NCBI GenBank assembly: GCA_034336665.1
Contig: CM067592.1
Coordinates: 40,847,735-40,911,734 of the forward strand
Length of the DNA: 64,000 bases
Source: Luscinia megarhynchos
Lineage: Eukaryota > Chordata > Aves > Passeriformes > Turdidae
Direction: 5' to 3'
The position numbers and the translations under genes are program-made. The notes under the pieces are model-generated. The model saw only the letters and a list, made by a program, of their open reading frames with translations. It made no database searches and was not told the DNA's origin. Below are positions 12,421-22,800 of the stretch, in pieces; positions within the stretch are counted from its first letter, which is position 1; each line of letters begins with the position of its first letter.

Positions 12421-13308
12421 ATCTTGACTGGGAGCACAAGGGAGAGTTGTTCCTAGCACGATGGGCCCATGATGCCTCAGGCCACCAGGGTAGAGATGCC
12501 ACCTATAAGTGGGCACGAGACCGAGGGGTGGATCTTACCATGGACAGCATAACACAAGTTATCCATGACTGTGACACCTGCGCTGCCATCAAGCAGGCTA
12601 AGCGAGTGAAGCCTCTCTGGTATGGTGGACGTTGGTCCAAGTACAAGTATCGGGAGGCCTGGCAGATTGATTACATCACACTGCCTCAGACTCGCCAGGG
12701 TAAACGTTATGTGCTGACCATGGTGGAAGCCACCACCCGGCTGGTTGGAGACCTACCCTGTGTCCCATGCTACTGCCCGCAACACCATCTTGGGCCTGGA
12801 AAAGCAGGTCCTTTGGAGGCATGGTACCCCTGAAAGGATTGAGTCAGACAATGGGACTCATTTTAAAAAATAACCTCATCAACACCTGGGCTAGGGAACA
12901 CGGTATTGAGTGGGTGTATCACATCCCTACCATGCACCAGCTGCGGGTAAAGTGGAGAGGTACAATGGATTGTTGAAGACCACCTTGAAAGCATTGGGTG
13001 GGGGGTCTTTTAAAAACTGGGAACAACATCTAGCAAAGGCTACTTGGTTAGTTAACACCAGAGGTTCCATCAACCGAGCAGGTCCTGCCCAGTCTGACTC
13101 CCCTTAATATAGTGGATGGAGATAAAGTCCCAGTGGCCCAAGTTAAAGGTTTGTTAGGAAAGGCAGTATGGGTTAATCCTGCCTCGAAAGTACAGGCAAA
13201 CCCATTCGTGGGATTGTCTTTGCTCAAGGACCAGGATGTACGTGGTGGGTAATGCAGAAAGATGGAACAACACGATGTGTACCTCAGGGAGATCTGATTG
13301 TGGGGTAA
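12421..13308 (+). pseudogene. pol: Integrase region of pol, frame-broken
   Basis: Integrase joins viral DNA to the host chromosome. The N-terminal zinc domain is visible: His codons at 12468 and 12483 (HX4H) and Cys codons at 12570 and 12579 (CX2C). The catalytic core carries the DD35E triad: Asp in WQIDYIT at 12669-12671, Asp in ESDNGTHF at 12847-12849 and Glu in GKVERYN at 12955-12957. The last two are separated by 35 codons net. Frame changes occur before 12833, at the A run near 12861-12866, near 12930-12940 and after 13100. The C-terminal end is readable as RCVPQGDLIVG followed by TAA at 13306-13308. No dUTPase or env follows. Confidence 0.85.
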
Positions 13309-13323
13309 GACAGAAGGAATAAC

Positions 13324-13392
13324 GTGAAGTGTTGAAGGCCTGAGTAAGTAAAATGAGAGGAAACGTGTAAGTGTTGAAGGTTTGAGCAAGTA
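13324..13392 (+). repeat. Imperfect tandem duplication between pol and 3' LTR
   Basis: Two copies of about 27 bp occur 41 bp apart, at 13324-13350 and 13365-13392. Both contain AAGTGTTGAAGG followed by TGAG and AAGTA. They lie in the short spacer after the pol stop. A function, for example as an RNA transport element, is possible but unsupported. Confidence 0.7.
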
Positions 13393-13464
13393 GATGAAAG
13401 CTTTTACATTGTATAGTGGTGTATATATCCCAATCGTAGTGTCAATATTCACGATGTGGGATAT

Positions 13465-13474
13465 AGGGGTGGAA
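13465..13474 (+). other. Polypurine tract
   Basis: AGGGGTGGAA, almost all purine, lies immediately before the 3' LTR, where plus-strand DNA synthesis is primed. It has one interrupting T and is short for a retroviral tract, but the position is exact. Confidence 0.65.
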
Positions 13475-14089
13475 TGTCCTGGGTCAGTGTTATGACTACT
13501 CCTCTCCCTGCCACCCCCCCACCTCTGTCTGCACGCGGGAGCTGCTGCCGCCTCCCCCGCGTGGCGTGGCCCGGCCGCTGGGCTGCTGCTGCCTGCTGCT
13601 TTAGCTGCTGCTGCTGCTGGCCTGCTGCTGCTGCTTTGCTGCTGCTTTTGCCGCTTTGGCTGCCGCTTTTTTTCCCCTAGCTTTTGCCCCAGCTTCTCCT
13701 GCCCCCAGCTGCTCCCCCTTTCTCTCCCTTCTTCCCCTCATCCCGAAGATCTGCACCGGCTCCGGACGGAGGGATCTGAACATCAGAGACTGCGTCTGGA
13801 AGCCTGCCACAGAAGCTTTGCACCCTTCCCAGCAGGGACTGACTGAGCTCGTCCATCCTCAGCTCACCTTGGTGAAAAACGTTTTGTGTCATCTGGGGAT
13901 TGTTCTGTCCTGGTGTTGGGAAGTGTTTTGTTAAAAATAAACAAGTTTTTTTCCACTTTTTTTTCCCTCGGAGGAAGTTCTTCCCGAACCCCGGTAGTGG
14001 GAGGGGGAAGGAGTTCTGGGGGGTTTATTTTCCTAGGGGGGACTCCCTTTGCGAGATATCTCCCGTAGAATTTGTCCTAAACCAGGACA
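13475..14089 (+). repeat. 3' LTR of the ERVL-like provirus
   Basis: This is the partner of the 5' LTR, with the same TGTCCTGG...CCAGGACA ends, CTG-rich tract and poly(A) signal. It is 5 bp longer overall. Its CTG block after 'ggcc' has about three units where the 5' LTR has five. Most other differences are one extra base in runs of A, C, G or T. It is followed directly by the right copy of the target duplication. Confidence 0.93.
13936..13941 (+). terminator. Provirus poly(A) signal
   Basis: AATAAA in the 3' LTR, followed by T-rich sequence, is the expected position for the 3' end of proviral transcripts. Confidence 0.65.
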
Positions 14090-14094
14090 GCTCC
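14090..14094 (+). repeat. Target-site duplication, right copy
   Basis: GCTCC directly after the 3' LTR repeats the bases at 7429-7433. The interrupted CR1 continues from here. Confidence 0.9.
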
Positions 14095-14572
14095 TCAGGA
14101 CAAGAGAGACAGGGAGCTCCTGGAGCAAGCAGAGTGCATGGTTATGAAAATGATCAAGGGACTGGAGCTTCTCTCTTTTGAGGAAAGACTGAGGGAGCTG
14201 GGCCTCTTCAGCCTTGAGAAGAGATAACCAAGATGGGACCTGATTAATGTCTGTCACTATCTGAAGGAAAGGTGTCAGGGGATGGATCCAGGCTTTTCTC
14301 AATGGCGCCCAGCAAAAGGACAAGAGGCAGAAACTGATGCATGCAAACTTCCAGCATCTAAACTTGGGGAAGAACTTCTTTACTGTGCAGGTGACAAATC
14401 ACTGGGATAGTTTGCCTAGAGAGGGTGTGGAATATCCCTAACTGAAGATATTAAAAAACTACATGGACAGAGTCCTGTGCCATGTGCTCTAGGATGGCCC
14501 TGTTTGAGCAGGGAGATTGTACCAGATGAGCCACTGTGGTCCCTTTCAATGAGACCCATTCTGTAATTCTGT
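14095..14572 (+). mobile_element. CR1 LINE, right part split by the provirus
   Basis: The CR1 resumes with 'tcaggacaagagagacaggg' and the usual series of 3' blocks: 'tgaggaaagactgagggagc' (14180-14199), 'cttctttactgtgcaggtga' (14376-14395) and a terminal 'attctgtaattctgtaa' (14558-14574). The terminal short repeat shows the element is complete at its 3' end. With 6870-7433 it forms one interrupted CR1. Confidence 0.88.
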
Positions 14573-15010
14573 AACAAGACTTATGGCAGCATGGGTATAA
14601 AAAAAGCGCACAAGGATAACACCTACTAGGAACAAAGGACTGATGAGAAACAAAGGAATAAATGTGAAAAAAATTGATGCAATTCTATTTTTAAGACACT
14701 CCCATTTCTCGCATCTAACATTTGAGATCAGTTTAATACGAAGGCACAGGCAATTTAGTTTTTTGCCTGCTCACACAACGGGTTATTAGAAGCAGTGCTG
14801 AGAATAACTACTATGCCCATGTAGAGATTGTCCACAACCATATGCAAAACGGTATTTATGCAGTTACTCTCAATTATAGCTTTTGTGTGTGAGAGTAGGA
14901 ATTTTTTTCTAATTTGTAGAAGGCTCCACAAATTCAGAGATCCGTCTTATGTTCAGATGTCATGCCAATTATTACCTGCTGACTGAAGGAGATGTCTTAT
15001 GTTCAAGAGC
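14573..15010. other. Non-coding interval between CR1 and an LTR-like element
   Basis: No open frame or named repeat was recognised. A related phrase, 'gtcttatgttca', occurs at about 14943 and again at about 14993, a possible small duplication. Confidence 0.5.
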
Positions 15011-15374
15011 TGTTGAAGGAAACAATCATATTTATATGACTCCTACCTGTCGTTAGGATATGGCTGGGAATCAAGAAAGCAGCTTTGTTCTCAAGCTGCT
15101 CTAGTCTTGCCTTTCTCAGGCCTTTACCAGGTCAAGGAACCAAAACAAAGATTATGCACCTGCAGGGTGTGCGAGAGACGTGATGTTTTGGTTAAAGCAT
15201 GTTTCCAAAGAGGTGTTTCCTTCTTTGGCCAATGAATCTTTTCTATTTTGTTTTGCATGAACTGTTTTTTTTAAAGCCAAGGTTTTCTTTAATAAATGCT
15301 CTCTTTCTTGCACCATGCAAGAGAGTGCCATGTTACTGTGTCCTCTCGTCGCTCTGTAACCCCATACAGTAACA
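15011..15374 (+). mobile_element. Probable solo LTR of another avian retrovirus
   Basis: The segment begins TGTTGAAGG and ends CAGTAACA, so TGTT...AACA gives short inverted ends. It contains AATAAA at 15291-15296 followed by a C/T-rich stretch resembling the R-U5 part of a retroviral LTR. No internal retroviral sequence is nearby. A matching target duplication was not found, so the ends are tentative. It could instead be an unrelated 3' end with a poly(A) signal. Confidence 0.4.
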
Positions 15375-15584
15375 CCTGCCCAGTATTTTTGTCTTTGGGC
15401 ATATTAACTGGAAAAAAGACCAAACCAGTTGAACTCTTCTTCTGAACATCAATCAAACAAGGAATATAAGGGTATGGCTGATTTTACACATATAAGTATA
15501 TTGATGAAATCTGCTCATATTTTTGAAGCTAGACAGGTACTACAATTCCTTACATGAAACCAATTTCTTAATGATGATGGACTG

Positions 15585-16238
15585 AGACTAGACCTTGGAA
15601 GAAAAACTTGGGGGTGTTTGTGGATGAAAAGCTCAGTGTGATTCAACAATGTGCACTCACAGCACAGAAAACCATCTGCATCCTGGGATGCATCCAAAGC
15701 AGGGTTGCCAGAAGGACAAGGAAGGGGATTCTGTCCCTCTGCTCCACTTTGGGGAGACCCCACCTGGAACACTGCATCCAGCTCTGGGGTTCACAACAAA
15801 AAAAAAAAAAATGAATAGATTTAGACATGAGCCACAAATTTGTTCAGAGCTCTAGAGCACCACTCCTACCATAGAGAACACTCTGGGAAGATCTGGCAGC
15901 AGCCTTCAAGTACCTAAACGGTGCCTACAGGAAGGCTGGAGAGGGACTTTTCACAATGAGATTTAGTAAAAGGACAAGGGGGAATGATGGCCTTAAGGTG
16001 AAGGAGGGTAGGCTGAGATTAGACATTATGAAGAAATTCTTTACTGTGAAAATGGTAAGGCACTGGAATAGGTTACCCAGAGAAGCTGTGGGCTATACAT
16101 CCCTAGAAATGTTTAAGATCAGGCTGGATTGGGCTCTGAGCAACCTAGTTTAGTGGAGGGGGTCTCTGCCCACAGAAGGGGGAATTGGAACCAGGTGATC
16201 GTATCAATCCTTCCATTCCCAACTCTAACCATTCTTTG
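15585..16238 (+). mobile_element. CR1 LINE fragment
   Basis: The sequence shows the CR1 ORF2 C-terminal and 3' UTR blocks in order: 'cttgggggtgtttgtggatg' (15608-15627), 'tgggatgcatccaaagcagg' (15684-15703), 'gaccccacctggaacactgc' (15757-15776), 'tgaagaaattctttactgtg' (16029-16048). It ends near 'aaccattctttga'. An A run of about 13 bases (about 15798-15811) has grown inside it. There is no intact ORF. Confidence 0.85.
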
Positions 16239-17240
16239 AGTCTAATTAAATTTTTATTCTCGGGTATAATGTTCATTTTAAGTACACTACCATAGACAAT
16301 CCAAAACGGTACCCGGATGTTTCATGGCACTTCTGCAGACCCCAGATACTTCTTACCTGCTAGCTAGGCATTTGAAAAATACTTATTTTACAACTGCCTT
16401 GTTTTGCAACTGCAAGCATTTCTGCACTAGACAGCAAACACAGTTTCTCTGTTTTAGTGATTACTGGAGTCATTAAAATGTTGCCGTAAGAATGAACAAT
16501 GCTACTTGCACTAAATATAGGACAGCACTGAAATAAAATAAAAACTCTGATGTATGTTAATGGAAATAAAAGTTGGGTTATAGAAAGAAAGAAGTCCTCA
16601 ATCTGACTTGGTAAAACACAGGGCGGTAAAGCAGAGTGGAGGGATTTCTAAGTGTGTATGGAAGTAATCAGCATGAAGCTGTTGTGGAGAACTTTCAATG
16701 CCAGCGGGGAATTCTAGCACAGAGAGAGATCAGGAAACATGATGTTACAGCAAAGAACTGGGGAGAAATGTGGCAAGGCTCAGAAGAGCTATGGGGCAAG
16801 AAAACCTATGCACCCACCTCTGCACCATGAAACACATTTCTCCTTTCTGGGAAAACTAATGGTGACACAGTCACAGCATCATCCATCAGATGTCAAAGAA
16901 AAACACAACTGAAACATATAACCACAAAATAAAATAGCAATTCTAGCACTTAAAGATATATACCTGTAACTGCATTTCAAACAATAGACTCTGAGAAGCC
17001 ACACGTTCATGGTACACTTGATCATAAAGAGCAGAGATGCAGTGTCAAAAAAGATGAAGCCCTCCAGCTTCTTCGTAAGCAAGTCTGATGAAGGATGTGT
17101 GTCTGATAGCTATATGAAGGATTTAAGCCTCAAATCTATTTCAGCAATGCACAGACTTACACTGCTCTGGAAGCTCCACTCTTCCCTAGATGGTAGGAAG
17201 CAGAAACTACAGTTGCTGAAAGGATTAGGCGCACTTGAAA

Positions 17241-17243
<3 letters not shown>
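16239..17243. other. Non-coding interval
   Basis: AT-rich; nothing recognised apart from short chance open frames. Confidence 0.5.
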
Positions 17244-17515
<272 letters not shown>

Positions 17516-18956
17516 CATAAAACCACCATTATCAGCGGAGTTACTCTCAGCTCTGCTCACAAAAAGGGAAGTACAGAGCTACCTGGCCTTCTCTTTACAC
17601 ATAAACTTTGCAGCTGGAGAACCACAGCCTTAGGAAGAATCACCAAAGTGCCCTCCTGGAGAAAAGTATAAGGAGACACCACCAAGAAGCAGCTACCTTC
17701 CTAAGAGGCATATTTCTTTTTTTAATTTATAGGAGAAATATATTCTTAGCAGTCACAGTAGTACTTTCTCAAAGACAGGTTATATAAAGCAATACAACAC
17801 ACACACAGAGAAACACGCAAAAATAAAATATGAATGACTCACTGCACTTATGCAAACTAAGTTGCATAAGCCTGTTTTTCTCAACTCTTAAAAAACCCCA
17901 AAACAGCACATACACAACCCTACAAAATGAGCTGAAATGCTCAGTTATGAAAGCAAAAATTGTTGAATAAAAGCAGAACTCCCTCAGCTTCTCAGGGTCC
18001 TTCACACCCACATCTGGTATAATGTTTACTAAAGGATAAAAATAGAAAGTTGAAACTTAACAGACCCTGACATTTATCACAGTATTTAAGAATCAAAACA
18101 GAAAACATTTAAGAAGTGGCATTCACTTCTCAGGCAAAAGAAACCTAAAGAGGGAAAGATCAACAGCTGCGTTTTGAAAGGGATCCAGCTAACTCTCACT
18201 GAAATACTATCCTCTAGGCATTTAGCAAGAACAAACTAGAAATAAAATAATCAACTGTGCTTCTTCATTTTAATAGGTAGGTAATTTTAATATAACTTGA
18301 AAATAATTCAATCTTTAAAAAAAATCTTGCAGAATTTCCTCTAAACCATTACATTCAACCCGTCATTGGCAGATGACATCACAAGACTTGATTTCTTTAG
18401 ACATGTACAAAATGCATTTTTCTTGCAAAAGAGCAGGTTATTTTCTTATCTGCCAGAACCAGCAGATGATAGTATTAACGGTAGAGGTGGGACATGAGTA
18501 CATGGGTCACTGTTGAGGGGTTCAATAACCATTATATGTCCCATGCACAGATGGTATCCCTGATCAGCCCATAAAGCAATAGCTGTTCAATTGCAGATTT
18601 GGAAAATTTGGCACACCAACTTTGAGAACTGCCAAATCATGCTTTTGAACAAATAGGCCCCAACATTTAGACAAAATAAGCACTGAATTAAGGAAGGTAT
18701 AGCATGACATGAATCTTCTAATGTATTCTCAGAAGTGTGATCCAAAATAATCTAAGTTTTTTCTAAATAATCCTTTTAACTGCAGCAGTAGTGTTACTTT
18801 GGTGAAATACTCAAATCTACTGATGATGAGAAGATGTCAGGCTAGAAATTTTATGAGTCAGCTAACTCACAGAATTCTTTTCTCTGTCTCCCATACACAG
18901 CACACAGATTGAGCATGCCATTGATTAGCCACTGGCTCCTATGAGCACCTGAATGT
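17516..18956. other. Non-coding interval
   Basis: AT-rich; no gene and no clear repeat family recognised. Confidence 0.5.
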
Positions 18957-19800
18957 CACAGAATCACAGAATGGCTTGGCTTCAAAGGACCTTAAAGAAC
19001 ATTCCAACCTCTCTGACATGAGCAGGGATGCCTCTTATTAGACCAGGTTGCTTAGAGTCTTGTCCAACCTGGCTGTGGACACTTCCAAAGATGGGGCATC
19101 CACAGCTTCTCTGGACAACCTGTTCCAGAGTCTCACCACCCTCACAGTAAAGAAATTCTTCCTAATAACTAATCTACAGCTACCCTCTTTCAGTTAGAAG
19201 CTACTTCTCCTGTTACTACAGTTCCTGAAGAAGGATCCCTCTTTGGTTTCCCTGTAGGCCCCTTCAGACACTGGAATGTTGCTATGAGGTTTCCATGCAA
19301 CCTTCTCTCCTCCAGGGTGAATAGCCCCAACTTCCTCAGCCTGTCTTCACAGGGAAGGTGCCAGTATCAATCTCATGGCCTCCCCTAGACTAGCTCCAGC
19401 AGTACCATGTCCTTCTTATCTTGGTGGCACCAGACTGCACACAGTCTTCCAGGTGAGGTCTCACTGGAGCAGAGTAGACGCGAAGAATCACCTCCCTTGA
19501 CCTGTTGGTCACATCCCTTTTGATACAGTCCAGGATGCAGTTGGTTTCATCAATCAACATCCCCAAGTCCTTCTCCTCCAGGCTGCTCTCAATCACTTCA
19601 CTCAACCTGCAGCTGTGTCTGAGACTGCCACAACCCAGGCACTGGACCTTGCACTTTGTTTTGTTAAACTTCATGAGGTTCAGGCAGGCCCAGCTCTGAA
19701 GCATGTCCAGGTCCCTGTGGATGACATCCCTTCCCTCCCATGTAACTGCATCACACAGCTTGGTGTCAAACTGGCAAACCTGCTGAGGGAGCACTCAGTG
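18957..19800 (-). mobile_element. CR1 LINE fragment with a remnant of the ORF2 C-terminus
   Basis: The plus strand begins with the inverted CR1 terminus 'cacagaatcacagaatggct' (18957-18976) and runs through the 3' UTR into ORF2 on the minus strand. A minus-strand frame at 19390-19794 still reads as the CR1 ORF2 C-terminal end (LMKFNKTKCKV, EEKDLGMLIDE, RSREVIL, PVRPHLEDCVQ). The reverse-transcriptase core is missing, so it is a typical 5'-truncated dead copy. Confidence 0.88.
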
Positions 19801-22800
19801 CCAAGTCTGTGTGACTGCTCAGAGAAAGGGCAGGTGGCAGACCTGAGTGTTCCAGCGTCTGTGCCAATGCTCAGCAGAGCTGTAGTGCCAGGACAGGCAG
19901 ACCAGGAGACCTCGACGTGATGGCAGAGAATGCTGCATTGGTAAAGGACAGCAAAGAAAGAAGCAGATAAGGGAGACGGCAGGATGGCTCAGGAGGAACT
20001 GAAGAGGGCAACAAGAAATTTTAAAGGTGAGGCTGCTTTACAGAGGATACTGAGCAGATGCTAGAATAGTGCATATTATATGTAGGAAGAAAACTCTCAG
20101 TACATCCTGTGTTAGAAGTTGCAGCTCTATCTCAGGACTCAAGCACCTCCATTCCAGCTCTGTAACTGAAGAAAAAGCCCCTGATGGCATCCTAGCTTCA
20201 CAACTGAAAGAGCTGCCTGTTTTGTTTCACATGATACATGGGACACAAGTCCTTGTTCTGTGCCCACTGCCTGTTACTTATTCAACATGACAGACACATA
20301 GAAAACAGAACAGAGTATATTTAGAGGAAATAAAAGCCTAGACTTTAAGGCCACAAGCCACAGCTCAATAGCTTTGCAAGATATCTTTAGAAAAGTACCA
20401 TTTTCTGTGTTGCGGTAAATTGAAGTTTCTATTTGAAGAAAATATTGATTTTTTTAAACTACAGAGTTGGCAATAAAAAAAAACCCTTGCTCTCTGTCAC
20501 AAGAGCAATCAAAGTAACCCTGATTTTCAGAGAGCTCATAGATGGCCAGACTTCAGTTTTAAACTATTGCCAGTACATCAGGTTTGAAGTACAGGTTTCC
20601 AGCATGCTGGTGGAAAAATCTGCCTGCACTATTGCCTCAGCCACAGAGACCGGCAGCATTCAGGAACCAGTTCTGTCTGCTCTGGAAGACAGCCTAAGGC
20701 AAAATCAGCAGTTCCCCTGCCTTCAAGTTAATCTCACTAAACACTAGGAAGGCAAAAAACAACTACATTTATGGACTCCACTGTTTCCAAGATGCTTCTG
20801 CTGCTAGATCAAAATGTCCTTCTGAAAATGGCAAACTAACCTAGGTTTCATTTCAGAAAAGACTCCCAGGTATCACACAGTGTCAGCTGTTGCATGACTC
20901 TGCCTTTCCCCTCAAGACACTTTGGGTCACTGCAGGATCAGGCTGAGCCAGAGGCAGTACACCATGCTAGGCAGCAGCAATGTCTTGCTAAAGATCTATC
21001 AGTAACCATATTTTAACAACAAAATCATTGCAAAATATTTCATTGGGAGGAATCAGATAAAGGCCAGTTTGTACTGCTGACTGCTTTAACTTGCTTTAAG
21101 CAAGTTGTTATGGGTATCAGAAACTTCTAGCACTGCAACAGAGTTTTGCATGGGTCATTTATGATACACTATGTCACACAGACCAGGTCCAGAAATTATA
21201 TAATCTTCTCAGCTACAACAAACAAACAAAAAAATCTTTCTATTAATGGAACTTAAGGGCATGATGACAGACAAGCCACCAGACAAGCTTGATGATACGA
21301 ACAACACTGTGGTTGAGAAAGACACAGGGAGGAGCTGAAAGAAATAAAGTAAAGCAAATCTAAGACCTATCCTCTACTTTTAACTCTACCTATTTAGTCA
21401 TGTCAGAAGTCATATAAATTAACCTTCAGATCTTAAAATGTTTTTTTTTCCTGGGGGATAAAACAAAGCAAAAGAAAGTTCCAGTAACTCCAAGTGGGAG
21501 GCTAACTTTATTTCCACAGTTTTTTAAGTCACATGAAGTCAAATGATGTATAAGATTTTGATAATGCAAATTCTTCAGTGTTAGCCTTTTCAGAGAAAGA
21601 AACATTTTGAATAACTAACACAAGCCAGAATATTGTGCATGTACAATTAATACTATTTCAGCATATTTGGATTTCCATTCCACTTTTGTCTTTCAATAGT
21701 TTCATAAATAACCAAACCAGTTTATTCCCTTTATTGTGTCTTTCAAACAACATGATAGAGGACAAAGACAAAATGCTCTGTCAGACATGGCAAATTTCAG
21801 TTTTACAAGAATATATTTTACTGAAATCTGCTAAAAATATCCACTTGGGTTTCAAAACTTCATCCTGACCAATGACAAAGAGTTCTGAATTCCACTGGAG
21901 ATGGAGAAGATTACATACTGGTAGTCCATAGTACTTACACTGATAAATTAACTTTATTTTTAGGAAGTACAGACTCTACTTTCAGAAAGTACCACCACCA
22001 GATTCTATTTTTAGGCACGGGGAAGAAGCTACAAATTCAAACCAGATAGTTATGCCATTGATTCAAGTCTAAGGTAGGGATTTTTCCTTGTGTTCTTCAC
22101 CAGTTCTTCCCAACTTCCTGATCTGCATTCCTTCTGAGCAGGAGGAAAAAGAACAGGAGTACCCTTTTAATCATTGTGAGACCACATGAGTGCAAAGAAG
22201 CAATGACAACTGAGAAAGGAAACTGACACCAACTCAGAAATTTTGTATTCCATATTTACTGTGGACAAAAGGATGCTGTCTCTAAAAATGACAGTCCAGC
22301 TTCCAGATGATGCACTGGGGTTTTGCTGAGGCTCTAATTTGAGTAAAAATGAGCCGACATCACAATTACAAATGCTTAATGATTGGCTCAAACACCTTAG
22401 CCCTAAGAAATATCAGTCTAAGTGAAGCTCAATAGCAGGAACATAATAACTCATACATACAAGGTCTCTGCTGTTCCAATCCAGCCAAATCAGGTAAATC
22501 AGTTCCTGACTGAAAAGCATCACTGCTAGGCACCCTTCTCAAGCAGAAAACCCCAAAAGGATAAGATGGGAATTAAACTGTTTTTCCAGCCCCAGAGGCA
22601 GGGCTGTGCCACACTGGCAGAGCTGCTCTTCAAAGCTAGAATGACTCTGGTATTGCCAGCCTTGGTGTTGATGGAAGATGTTGAGCTCAGCAATTACACT
22701 AGACATGTCACACATGATGTCCAAATTAACTTCCTGGTCCTAATACAACAGTGGAAAAGTCTGATACAGAGGCTGTCTTCTTTTCATAAAAAACATTTAA

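Larger units (their letters stand above)
7434..14089 (+). mobile_element. ERVL-like (class III) endogenous retrovirus, full-length provirus
   Basis: This is a 6656-bp provirus with two LTRs, a primer-binding-site-like sequence after the 5' LTR, gag, then protease, reverse transcriptase, RNase H and integrase in that order, and a short purine tract before the 3' LTR. The pol end (13308) is only 166 bp from the 3' LTR, so there is no room for env. Absence of env and the type of RT and connection sequence fit the ERVL group of birds, which is distantly related to spumaviruses. The reading frames are broken by many frameshifts and several stops, so it cannot encode its proteins as written. It sits inside a CR1. 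The LTRs are nearly identical apart from small length differences, which suggests a fairly recent insertion. The family assignment rests on recognised motifs, not a search. Confidence 0.9.

Noticed and set aside
13309..13474. Possible env or dUTPase after pol
   Set aside because: Only 166 bp lie between the pol stop and the 3' LTR, with no meaningful frame.
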